Origin: an uncultured Gemmiger sp.
Lineage (GTDB): Bacteria; Bacillota; Clostridia; Oscillospirales; Ruminococcaceae
Assembly (NCBI GenBank): GCA_944386225.1
Contig: CALXAH010000007.1
Location: 1 to 64,000, forward strand
DNA length: 64,000 nt
Direction of reading: 5' to 3'
A model generated the notes under the pieces. The model was not told the origin of the DNA and made no database searches. It worked only from the letters and a program-made list of their open reading frames with translations. Below are positions 1 through 6,617 of the stretch, one piece after another; the stretch's first letter is position 1; each line of letters starts with the position of its first letter. A program made the translations under genes and the position numbers.

Positions 1-98
1 AGGCAATTCATCACCCACACTATATGGGAAATAATGTTTATATAATGCCTGCGCTTGCTGCTGTAAATTATCGTTTAACCCTGACTAAAGGAGAAAAA

Positions 99-647
99 AT
101 GCCTAATCACGTTAATGTGCGAGTGAAATTTACAAGGGCACTGGCTAAATTATACCTTGAAGATTATTCATTGATTAAAAGGAAGTGTAGCGAACGTTCC
201 ATCGTTTTTAGACTTGGGCTTTATCTGGCGAATGACTTGGCTGAATCTGGACTTACCGTTGACTGTGAGTACAACAGGAATGGTGAGAAACCCAAAAGTT
301 TAATGAATAAGCACTTTACCTATCCTGACATTATAGTTCATAGTCGGGGTGACAATGAAAACAACTGTCTAGTTGTGGAAGTAAAAACCCCCAACGATAC
401 GAACCTGGACCATTTTCGAAAGGATAGAGAAAAACTTATTGGATTTACTCTGGAAACTTCTTATAGATATGAACAGGGCGTACATGCCTATATCGCAGCA
501 ACTACTTGCAGCTTGGTTTGGTATGTGAATGGAGAAATTCGAGAACATATCAGGTATGCTGTTGATTCGGATACGCATGAGCTTTCAGAAACCGAACGCA
601 GCGATAATACGTTTGATGTATGGTATACAAGATACTCTGTGAGGTGA
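99..647 (+). CDS. Small PD-(D/E)XK nuclease-like protein beside hsdR
   Basis: A 182-residue protein with a PD-(D/E)XK-type core: YPDIIV (Asp77) is followed by VVEVK (Glu94, Lys96). This arrangement is typical of restriction-enzyme-type nucleases and of the HsdR N-terminal domain. The start was set at ATG 99 because AAAGGAGA lies just upstream; the frame is open further upstream but has no ribosome binding site there. The stop is six bases before hsdR, so the two are probably co-transcribed and the protein probably belongs to the restriction locus, whose hsdM and hsdS genes would lie left of the window. I recognise no named family. It could be an accessory nuclease or an inactive relative; catalytic function is inferred only from the motif. 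Confidence 0.6.
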   Translation: MPNHVNVRVKFTRALAKLYLEDYSLIKRKCSERSIVFRLGLYLANDLAESGLTVDCEYNRNGEKPKSLMNKHFTYPDIIVHSRGDNENNCLVVEVKTPNDTNLDHFRKDREKLIGFTLETSYRYEQGVHAYIAATTCSLVWYVNGEIREHIRYAVDSDTHELSETERSDNTFDVWYTRYSVR

Positions 648-653
648 CCCACC

Positions 654-3600
654 ATGCCCTTCACCGAATCCAACTACGAAAACGCAGTATTGCAGCTGTT
701 CACCGAAACTCTGGGCTATTCCCATGTCTACGGCCCGGACATCGAGCGGGACTACCACTCCCCGCTGTATGAGGACGAGCTATTGCCCGCTTTGCAGGCT
801 GTCAATCCCGATATGCCGCAGACGGCGCTGGACGATGCGATATACAAACTGAAAAACTTTGAATCCGGTTCTCTGTTGCAGAAAAACATGGTCTTTACTG
901 ACTATCTGCAAAACGGCGTGCCGGTCAAGTTCGTGGTGAAGGGCGAGGAACGCTCCGGGCTGGTCTATCTGGCGGATTATCAGCACCCGGAGAACAACCG
1001 GTTCACCGTCATCAACCAGTGGACCGTGATTGAAAACAGCGAAAAGCGGCCGGATGTGGTGTTATTCATCAACGGTCTTCCGCTGGTTGTAATGGAGCTG
1101 AAATCCCCATCCCGGGAGGAGACCGACGCCTCCGCCGCCTATCGCCAGCTGCGCAACTATATGCACGAGATTTCGTGCCTGTTCATCTACAATCAGGTCT
1201 GCGTCATGAGCGACCTTTCCCACTCCCGGGCAGGCACCATCACCTCCGGCGAGGACCGCTTCATGGAATGGAAAACCAAGGACGGCAGTTACGAGAACAC
1301 CCAGGCCGCCCAGTTTGACACCTTCTTTGAGGGCATCTTTGAAAAGCAGCGGTTTCTGGATATTCTCCAGAACTTTGTCTGCTTCAATGTGGACGGAGCC
1401 AACACCTTTAAGATTCTGGCGGGCTATCACCAGTATTTTGCGGTGAAAAAGGCCGTGGAATCCACCAAGCACGCCACCGTCACCGATGGCAAGGGCGGCG
1501 TATTCTGGCACACACAGGGCAGTGGCAAGTCGCTGTCCATGGTGTTCTATGCCCATTACCTGCAAAAGGCGCTGGAAAGCCCCACCATCGTGGTCATCAC
1601 CGACCGGAACGACCTGGACGACCAGCTCTACGGTCAGTTCTCCCGCTGCAAAGACTTCCTGCGCCAGACGCCCCAGCAGGCTGCGAGCCGCCAGAACCTG
1701 CAGGAGCTGCTGACAAATCGGCAGGCAAACGGCATCATCTTCACCACTATGCAGAAGTTTGAGGAGACCGGCGAGGCGCTGTCCCAGCGGCGGAACATCG
1801 TGGTCATGGCAGACGAGGCCCACAGGGGACAGTACGGTCTAACCGAGAAAATCGTCACCCGGCAGAACGAAAAAGGCGAGCTGGAAGTGAAGACCTCCAT
1901 CGGCACCGCCCGCATCATCCGGGATAGCCTGCCCAACGCTACATATATCGGTTTCACCGGCACGCCCATTTCCTCCAAGGACCGCAGCACCCGCGAGGTG
2001 TTCGGTGATTACATCGACATTTACGACATGACCCAGGCTGTGGAGGACGGCGCCACCCGCCCGGTCTACTACGAGAGCCGGGTTATCCATTTGAAACTGG
2101 ACGAAAACACCCTGCGCCTCATTGACGCGGAATATGACCTGATGGCTCAGAACGCCGACCCGGTTGTCATTGAAAAGAGCAAAAAGCAGCTGGGCCAGAT
2201 GGAGGCCATTCTGGGCAATGACCAGACCATTGCCTCTCTGGTGGATGACATTCTGGATCACTACGAGAACTACCGCGCCAACCTGCTCACCGGCAAGGCC
2301 ATGATCGTGGCCTACTCCCGCCCCATCGCCATGAAGATTTACAAGCGCATCCTCAAGCTGCGCCCGGACTGGACAGAAAAAGTGGGCGTGGTGATGACCC
2401 AGGGCAACAACGACCCTGAGGAGTGGCGGGAGGTCATCGGTAACAAGGCCCACAAGGAAGACCTTGCCCGCAAGTTCAAGGATAACAACTCCCCGTTAAA
2501 AATCGCCATCGTGGTGGATATGTGGCTCACCGGCTTTGATGTGCCGTCCCTCGCCACCATGTATGTGTACAAGCCCATGGCCGGGCACAACCTGATGCAG
2601 GCCATTGCACGGGTAAACCGGGTATTCCGGGACAAGGAAGGCGGCCTTGTGGTGGACTATGTGGGCATCGCCGCCGCCCTGAAACAGGCCATGAATGACT
2701 ACACCGTGCGGGATAAAAAGAACTACGGCGACCCGGACGTGAGCAAAGCAGCCTATCCCAAGTTTCTGGAGAAGCTGGAAGTTTGCCGGGACCTGTTCCA
2801 CGGCTTTGATTACACCCGCTTTTTGACCGGCGACGATCTGGAAAAAGCCCGGATGATTAGCGGCGGCGTCAATTTCCTGTTGGGCAAATCCGTTGCAGAA
2901 CACCACCTAGCCGAAAAAGAGAGAACGCAGAACGTCTACATCAAAGAAGCGCTGCTGCTGAAACAAGCGCTTACCCTGTGCAGCAGTCTGGTGGACGAAA
3001 AGACCCGCTTTGAAGCAGCCTACTTTGAAGCTGTGCGGACGATGCTTGTCCGTCTGGCCGCCGGCGGAACCGGGAAGAAGTTTACCCTTCCGGAGGTCAA
3101 CCAGAAAATCAATGAGTTGCTGAAGCACAGCATCCAGAGCGAAGGGGTCATCAACCTGTTTTCGGATGTGGGCACCGAGTTCTCTCTGTTCGATCCCAAG
3201 TTCTTGGAAGAGATTTCCCGCATGAAAGAAAAGAACCTGGCCGTGGAGCTGCTGAAAAAGCTGATTGCGGAGCAGGTGTCTCTTTACCGGCGCACCAACG
3301 TGGTGAAGTCGGAAAAGTTCTCTGAAATCATCCAGAGTGCCATGCACCGGTATCTCAACGGAATGCTGACCAACGAACAGGTCATCGAAGAGCTGCTGAA
3401 GCTGGCAAAGGACATTGCCAACGCCAACGCCGAGGGCCAAAAGTTGGGGCTGAACCAGGAAGAGCTGGCCTTCTACGATGCGCTGACCAAGCCCCAGGCC
3501 ATCAAGGACTTCTACGAAAACGACGAACTGATTGCCATTACCAAGGAACTGACCGACGCCCTGCGCAAAAACCGCACCATCGACTGGCAGAAAAAAGAAA

Positions 3601-3725
3601 GCGCCCGCGCCGGCATGCGCCGCCTGGTCAAGCGCCTTCTGAAAAAGCATAAGTACCCGCCCGAGGGCATGGAGGACGCGGTGCAGACGGTTATGAGCCA
3701 GTGCGAGATGTGGACGGATAATTGA
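654..3725 (+). CDS. hsdR: Type I restriction enzyme, R subunit
   Basis: This 1023-residue protein has the standard HsdR order. The N-terminal nuclease has RPDVV (Asp134) and VVMELK (Glu148, Lys150). The SF2 motor has Walker A HTQGSGKS (286-293), DEAH (387-390) and FTGTP (434-438). A long helical C-terminal part follows that normally contacts the methylase. In the type I complex this subunit translocates DNA with ATP and cuts unmethylated DNA far from the recognition site. The length is normal and no lesion is seen. hsdM and hsdS are not in the window and would be expected just to the left. It sits in the AT-richer block that ends at the tRNA-Ala fragment, which suggests mobile defence DNA. 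Confidence 0.95.
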   Translation: MPFTESNYENAVLQLFTETLGYSHVYGPDIERDYHSPLYEDELLPALQAVNPDMPQTALDDAIYKLKNFESGSLLQKNMVFTDYLQNGVPVKFVVKGEERSGLVYLADYQHPENNRFTVINQWTVIENSEKRPDVVLFINGLPLVVMELKSPSREETDASAAYRQLRNYMHEISCLFIYNQVCVMSDLSHSRAGTITSGEDRFMEWKTKDGSYENTQAAQFDTFFEGIFEKQRFLDILQNFVCFNVDGANTFKILAGYHQYFAVKKAVESTKHATVTDGKGGVFWHTQGSGKSLSMVFYAHYLQKALESPTIVVITDRNDLDDQLYGQFSRCKDFLRQTPQQAASRQNLQELLTNRQANGIIFTTMQKFEETGEALSQRRNIVVMADEAHRGQYGLTEKIVTRQNEKGELEVKTSIGTARIIRDSLPNATYIGFTGTPISSKDRSTREVFGDYIDIYDMTQAVEDGATRPVYYESRVIHLKLDENTLRLIDAEYDLMAQNADPVVIEKSKKQLGQMEAILGNDQTIASLVDDILDHYENYRANLLTGKAMIVAYSRPIAMKIYKRILKLRPDWTEKVGVVMTQGNNDPEEWREVIGNKAHKEDLARKFKDNNSPLKIAIVVDMWLTGFDVPSLATMYVYKPMAGHNLMQAIARVNRVFRDKEGGLVVDYVGIAAALKQAMNDYTVRDKKNYGDPDVSKAAYPKFLEKLEVCRDLFHGFDYTRFLTGDDLEKARMISGGVNFLLGKSVAEHHLAEKERTQNVYIKEALLLKQALTLCSSLVDEKTRFEAAYFEAVRTMLVRLAAGGTGKKFTLPEVNQKINELLKHSIQSEGVINLFSDVGTEFSLFDPKFLEEISRMKEKNLAVELLKKLIAEQVSLYRRTNVVKSEKFSEIIQSAMHRYLNGMLTNEQVIEELLKLAKDIANANAEGQKLGLNQEELAFYDALTKPQAIKDFYENDELIAITKELTDALRKNRTIDWQKKESARAGMRRLVKRLLKKHKYPPEGMEDAVQTVMSQCEMWTDN

Positions 3726-3729
3726 ATGA

Positions 3730-3906
3730 AATGCGGCAGGTTTCGCTTGCTTATCCGCTTTTTGGGGTATATGTATTAGTTTTACAGACCCCAAGGGCCT
3801 GACCCGTGTCCAGGCGGATGATTCGAAACGAGAAGACAAGCATGTACTTTGCCTTGATAATGATGATTGTATTGATGTGATGTTCGAGAAGATACTTCGG
3901 GGCTGA
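3730..3906 (+). pseudogene. Possible C-terminal coding remnant
   Basis: This frame is open without a start codon and ends at a TGA at 3904-3906. Its last third (DDSKREDKHVLCLDNDD, then CIDVMFEKILRG) has the mixed charged and hydrophobic composition of a real protein end. No upstream coding partner is visible because hsdR ends just before it. It may be a leftover gene end next to the restriction locus. I do not recognise the family, and chance cannot be excluded. Confidence 0.2.
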
Positions 3907-3935
3907 TATAATTTACCCTGCCAAAAAGCAAGAAC

Positions 3936-3969
3936 AGCCTCTGGATGCAAAGCGATGCGTCCGGAGGCT
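3936..3969. other. Hairpin in the gap after hsdR
   Basis: AGCCTCTGGATGCA is followed by a short loop and TGCGTCCGGAGGCT, giving a 14-bp stem with two G-U pairs. No T-run follows on the plus strand and only a weak one on the minus strand, so it is not a clear intrinsic terminator. The rest of 3726-4101 shows no convincing gene. Confidence 0.45.
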
Positions 3970-4101
3970 GTTGCCGCAAATAAGAAGCAAATGCGTAGAG
4001 CAAAAAGAAAAAACGCTTGACAAATAAAATGTATGTGTAAAACGTACAGACAAAACGTATTGGCTGCAAAAGTCAAGAATGTTTTGGCGCAAACAAGAAA
4101 C

Positions 4102-4130
4102 TTGACGAGAGTGGCATATGGTGATAAAAT
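4102..4130 (+). promoter_or_regulatory. Sigma-A promoter for the 4151 gene
   Basis: TTGACG (4102-4107), a 17-base spacer and TAAAAT (4125-4130). Transcription would start near 4137, leaving a very short leader that begins just before the GGAGG site at 4139-4143. Confidence 0.55.
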
Positions 4131-4150
4131 ATGTGAAAGGAGGTGCAAAG

Positions 4151-4537
4151 ATGGCTGTTCTCGATGGTTTTACGACGTTCAATTTCAGCGAAGGCGTCCC
4201 TTATGTGTCGGTGACGAGCAACGGGGTTACCTTCAACAAGTCCGTAGTAATGAAGATGGGCTATCCCAAATATGTTGTCTTGCTGATTGACGAAAGCGGA
4301 AAACGAATCGCAGTTCAAGAGTGCGAAGAAACGACGCCTAACGCGACGGAATTCTATAAGCAGAAGAAATCCGATGTTATCTCCGTACGTTGGAACGGCA
4401 AAGATTTGCTGAATACACTGCAAGATATGATGGGGTGGAAGCTGGATAAAAACGGAGGCTTCCGCGTAAGCGGAACACACCTCAAGGATGAAAAGGCGAT
4501 GCTGTTCGATCTCAACACGGCGACCGAACTAAAATAA
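4151..4537 (+). CDS. Conserved hypothetical protein, 128 aa
   Basis: The start at ATG 4151 is supported by GAAAGGAGGT immediately upstream; a longer frame from 4118 has no ribosome binding site. The 128-residue protein has no signal peptide or membrane segment. It resembles a cytoplasmic protein family of unknown function that I remember from Clostridia (pattern FTTFNFSEGVPY near the N-terminus, then SVRWNGKDLLNTLQDM). It has its own promoter and lies among defence-type and small genes of the presumed island. No function can be assigned. Confidence 0.7.
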   Translation: MAVLDGFTTFNFSEGVPYVSVTSNGVTFNKSVVMKMGYPKYVVLLIDESGKRIAVQECEETTPNATEFYKQKKSDVISVRWNGKDLLNTLQDMMGWKLDKNGGFRVSGTHLKDEKAMLFDLNTATELK

Positions 4538-4701
4538 AGTTGGTCTTACGGGATATTCCGTTTGACATAAAAAGAACCCCATCCGAGTTGCCGCTCAGAC
4601 GAGGTTCGAGTTTGAGAAAAGCAAATACGGTCAAACCGCCTATACTTACTTCTCCATACAAAGGCAAGTATACCGATTGTGGTTGCTTTTTTCAAGCGAA
4701 T

Positions 4702-4717
4702 CTTGGATTCGTCCAAG
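4702..4717 (+). other. Hairpin in the leader of the 43-aa gene
   Basis: CTTGGA-TTCG-TCCAAG forms a 6-bp stem with a four-base loop about 14 bases before the GGAGG site of the gene at 4749. The preceding stretch (4540-4690) also holds TATACTT and AAGTATA as an inverted pair about 30 bases across. The leader may fold, but no known riboswitch was recognised. Confidence 0.35.
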
Positions 4718-4748
4718 AATAGTTTCGTTTGAAGGAGGTGTTGTGCAC

Positions 4749-4880
4749 ATGAGGATGCCTCATGATGACGCTGTAGAGTGTATCTATACCGCGTTTGTTA
4801 CGCTCCGAAATGGTAAGCGTATTTACGCAAAACAGTATGGCTTGAAAGCGTTTTGCATCGCGGTAAAGCAGAAAAAGTAA
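4749..4880 (+). CDS. Small conserved hypothetical protein, 43 aa
   Basis: ATG 4749 follows GAAGGAGG at a spacing of about ten bases; GTG 4743 in the same frame is too close to the site. The 43-residue product is basic at its end and has the core FVTLRNGKRIYAKQYGLKAF, which I recall from small clostridial proteins. No catalytic motif is visible. It lies between the 128-residue protein and the DUF2188 protein on the same strand and is followed by a terminator, so it may be a short transcription unit. Function unknown. Confidence 0.55.
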   Translation: MRMPHDDAVECIYTAFVTLRNGKRIYAKQYGLKAFCIAVKQKK

Positions 4881-4892
4881 GACGTTACGAAA

Positions 4893-4926
4893 AAAGGATG
4901 TTTGGCGGTTTTCATCCTTCTTTTTA
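4893..4926 (+). terminator. Intrinsic terminator after the 43-aa gene
   Basis: AAGGATG (4894-4900) pairs with CATCCTT (4913-4919), followed by CTTTTT. The ribosome binding site of the next gene begins directly after it, so it could also attenuate read-through. Confidence 0.6.
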
Positions 4927-4941
4927 GAAAGGATGATGTTT

Positions 4942-5166
4942 GTGGCAAAGAATCAACACGTTACTCCCCATTCCAAAGGCGGTTGGCAGGTTATTGGAGG
5001 CGGAAATTCTCGTGCAACGGTGCGAACAAAAACGCAACGAGAGGCCATAGAAAAGGCTCGGGAGATTGCAATTCATAACCGTGTAGAGCTCATTATCCAC
5101 GGCGAAAACGGGAAAATTCGGGAGAAAAACTCCTACGGAAACGACCCGTATCCGCCGAAAGGATGA
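4942..5166 (+). CDS. DUF2188 family small protein
   Basis: The 74-residue product reads MAKNQHVTPHSKGGW from GTG 4942, then WQVIGGGNSRATVRTKTQRE and a C-terminal GKIREKNSYGNDPYPPKG. This is the hallmark of the DUF2188 family, a short basic protein of unknown role. ATG codons at 4933 and 4936 are in frame but sit on top of the GAAAGG site, so GTG 4942 is the better start. The family is often found near mobile or accessory genes, which fits the presumed island. A strong terminator follows. Confidence 0.8.
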   Translation: MAKNQHVTPHSKGGWQVIGGGNSRATVRTKTQREAIEKAREIAIHNRVELIIHGENGKIREKNSYGNDPYPPKG

Positions 5167-5200
5167 AGAGTAAAATCTAAAGTATCCAGTGAGCTATCGA

Positions 5201-5236
5201 AAGAGTCGCGCAGAGCATTGCGCGGCTCTTTTGCTT
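5201..5236 (+). terminator. Intrinsic terminator after DUF2188
   Basis: AAGAGTCGCGCA and TGCGCGGCTCTT pair across a six-base loop, followed by TTTGCTTTT. Confidence 0.8.
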
Positions 5237-5303
5237 TTCATCTGCAAAAACGGTGTCGGTTTGCTGTGACGTGGAAAAATATTGCCTACAACGGCTACGA
5301 GGA

Positions 5304-5846
5304 TCATCGCCGGAGCTTCTTGGCCCGTATCTGAATACAAGCCGTTACCTGTCGAGCGATATCGGCCCGGTCCCGCTGAGCATAAAACCCAAGCGGTTCG
5401 GCCAGCACATCGGCGATGTCATCGACGGTAAAGCCCCGCTCCAGCTGGGGGCCGTAGACGGTCTGGGCGGCCTGGACATGTCGGCCGAAAGTAGTGCCCA
5501 GTGGAAGCGCGCGCAGTAGCCGTAGGTGGGCGCGCGGCTCAATGCCCAACGGGTAGTCCCGCGTATTGGAGAGCAGCCCCGCCCCAAAATCAAAGAGGGG
5601 ACAGTAGTCAAAACCTTCGCCCTGGCGCAGCACGGCGATGTTGTTCAGATGACGGTCCTCGTTGCCGGCCAACATATCCGCTTCAAAGAACAGGGTCAAA
5701 TACTGACCAAAACGGGAAAGGCCGATAGGCCGTGCGGTTTGCTCGGCTATCCAGCGTACCTTTTCGGCAAGATTTGGCTGGCGGGCATACCCCCACCCGT
5801 TCTCTAAAGGCACTCTTGAGAACGCGTACGTCCGGTTGGATAACAT
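5304..5846 (-). pseudogene. HipA-like kinase, C-terminal fragment
   Basis: The 180-residue frame contains the HipA C-lobe signature: catalytic-loop GNEDRHLNN, then PLFDFGAGLL for metal binding. HipA-type kinases are normally 300-440 residues; the N-terminal domain and ATP-binding part are missing. A TAA stop lies directly before the ATG at 5846, and the DNA upstream is a field of short repeats rather than coding sequence. I read it as a 5'-truncated remnant of a toxin-like Ser/Thr kinase, common in mobile DNA. It could be expressed as a short protein but should lack kinase activity. Confidence 0.65.
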
Positions 5847-5858
5847 TTAAGGAACCAT

Positions 5859-6130
5859 AAAAAATCGGTGGGTAGGGCTGGTATAAAACCGCTCTAAAAC
5901 AGTACAAATCGGTAGGTGCAAAACCGCCAGAAATACCCACCGATTTTGCTTTTTTGCTTCCCATTTTAGTGGCGATTTGCTACAATAGGTTCACGGGATA
6001 AGGGCACCGCGATACCCACTGATTTTTGGCAAAATCCGCCACTACTCCGGATGGCAGCCGAGCGGTACGGGCTTGCCACAAATACCCACCGATTTTGCCC
6101 GCTCCGGCCTCACAAATACCCTCTGCTTTT
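5859..6130. repeat. Cluster of short interspersed repeats
   Basis: A motif close to AAATACCCACCGATTTTGC occurs in direct orientation at 5931-5949, about 6012-6029 (one change) and 6080-6098, with a degenerate copy near 6114-6130. Inverted copies lie at about 5859-5876 and 5905-5919. The copies lie in a non-coding gap between the HipA fragment and the tRNA fragment. Their role is unknown; recombinase arm sites or remains of a small element are possible. Confidence 0.6.
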
Positions 6131-6366
6131 TATGGGGCAGGGGCGCGCAAACCTTGATTTCTCCAGCTTTGAGAGGTGCGGGTGTGTACCGATCAAGCAG
6201 TGAGTTCTGTACCAAGTGCGCTGCAAAATTTGTCCATCCAATGGTCGTAATGAACTGGTATTGAATCGGCATGTTTTGCGACTAAAATATAGAAACAAAA
6301 GAGCCCGAAAACGGCTTGATTCTGCGGTATTTTCCGGTTTTTCTGTTTGTACTAATAGTCCCATAA
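6131..6366. other. Non-coding AT-richer stretch before the attachment site
   Basis: No convincing gene or ribosome binding site was found on either strand. It completes the 5847-6366 gap between the HipA fragment and the tRNA-Ala fragment. Confidence 0.5.
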
Positions 6367-6412
6367 AATGGCATTCAAGAGGTCAGCGGTTCGATCCCGC
6401 TTATCTCCACCA
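6367..6412 (+). other. tRNA-Ala(GGC) 3' fragment, probable att site
   Basis: The 46 bases run from the anticodon loop (ATGGCAT, anticodon GGC) through the 3' anticodon stem TCAAG, variable loop AGGTC, T-arm (AGCGG, loop TTCGATC, CCGCT), acceptor TATCTCC and ACCA. The 5' half of the tRNA is absent. Such a 3'-terminal copy is what site-specific integration into a tRNA gene leaves at the far end of an island. The native-looking terminator directly downstream suggests that 6413 onward is the original chromosome and that the intact tRNA lies left of the window. Confidence 0.8.
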
Positions 6413-6416
6413 GAAT

Positions 6417-6451
6417 AAAGTCCTGTGCATCTGCACGGGACTTTGTTTTTT
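6417..6451 (+). terminator. Intrinsic terminator after the tRNA-Ala fragment
   Basis: AAAGTCCTGTGCA and TGCACGGGACTTT pair across a two-base loop and are followed by GTTTTTT. It is likely the original terminator of the tRNA gene. Confidence 0.8.
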
Positions 6452-6531
6452 GCTGGTGCAGTTGACAGACCGCACTTTCCGTATAGCAAAGGGAGTTTCT
6501 CTTTTCTCGTTATCGACATTAGTCTTTTTTG

Positions 6532-6553
6532 CACTCGCCTGGCGAGTGGTTTT
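6532..6553 (+). terminator. Possible weak terminator
   Basis: CACTCGCC and GGCGAGTG form a nearly loopless palindrome followed by GTTTT. It may be cruciform or protein-binding DNA instead. Confidence 0.35.
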
Positions 6554-6561
6554 CGGCAGAT

Positions 6562-6605
6562 AAAAATCTGCTCCGGCCGGATTGCCGGAGCAGATTTTTT
6601 GTTTT
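6562..6605. terminator. Bidirectional terminator after GH43
   Basis: AAAAATCTGCTCCGGC and GCCGGAGCAGATTTTT pair around a short loop, with T-runs on both strands. On the minus strand it ends the GH43-GH2 operon. Confidence 0.85.
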
Positions 6606-6617
6606 ACCGTATGATGT

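Noticed and set aside
4540-4722. A 60-codon open frame before the 43-residue gene
   Set aside because: It starts two bases after the previous stop without a ribosome site, has no protein-like pattern, and covers the folded leader.
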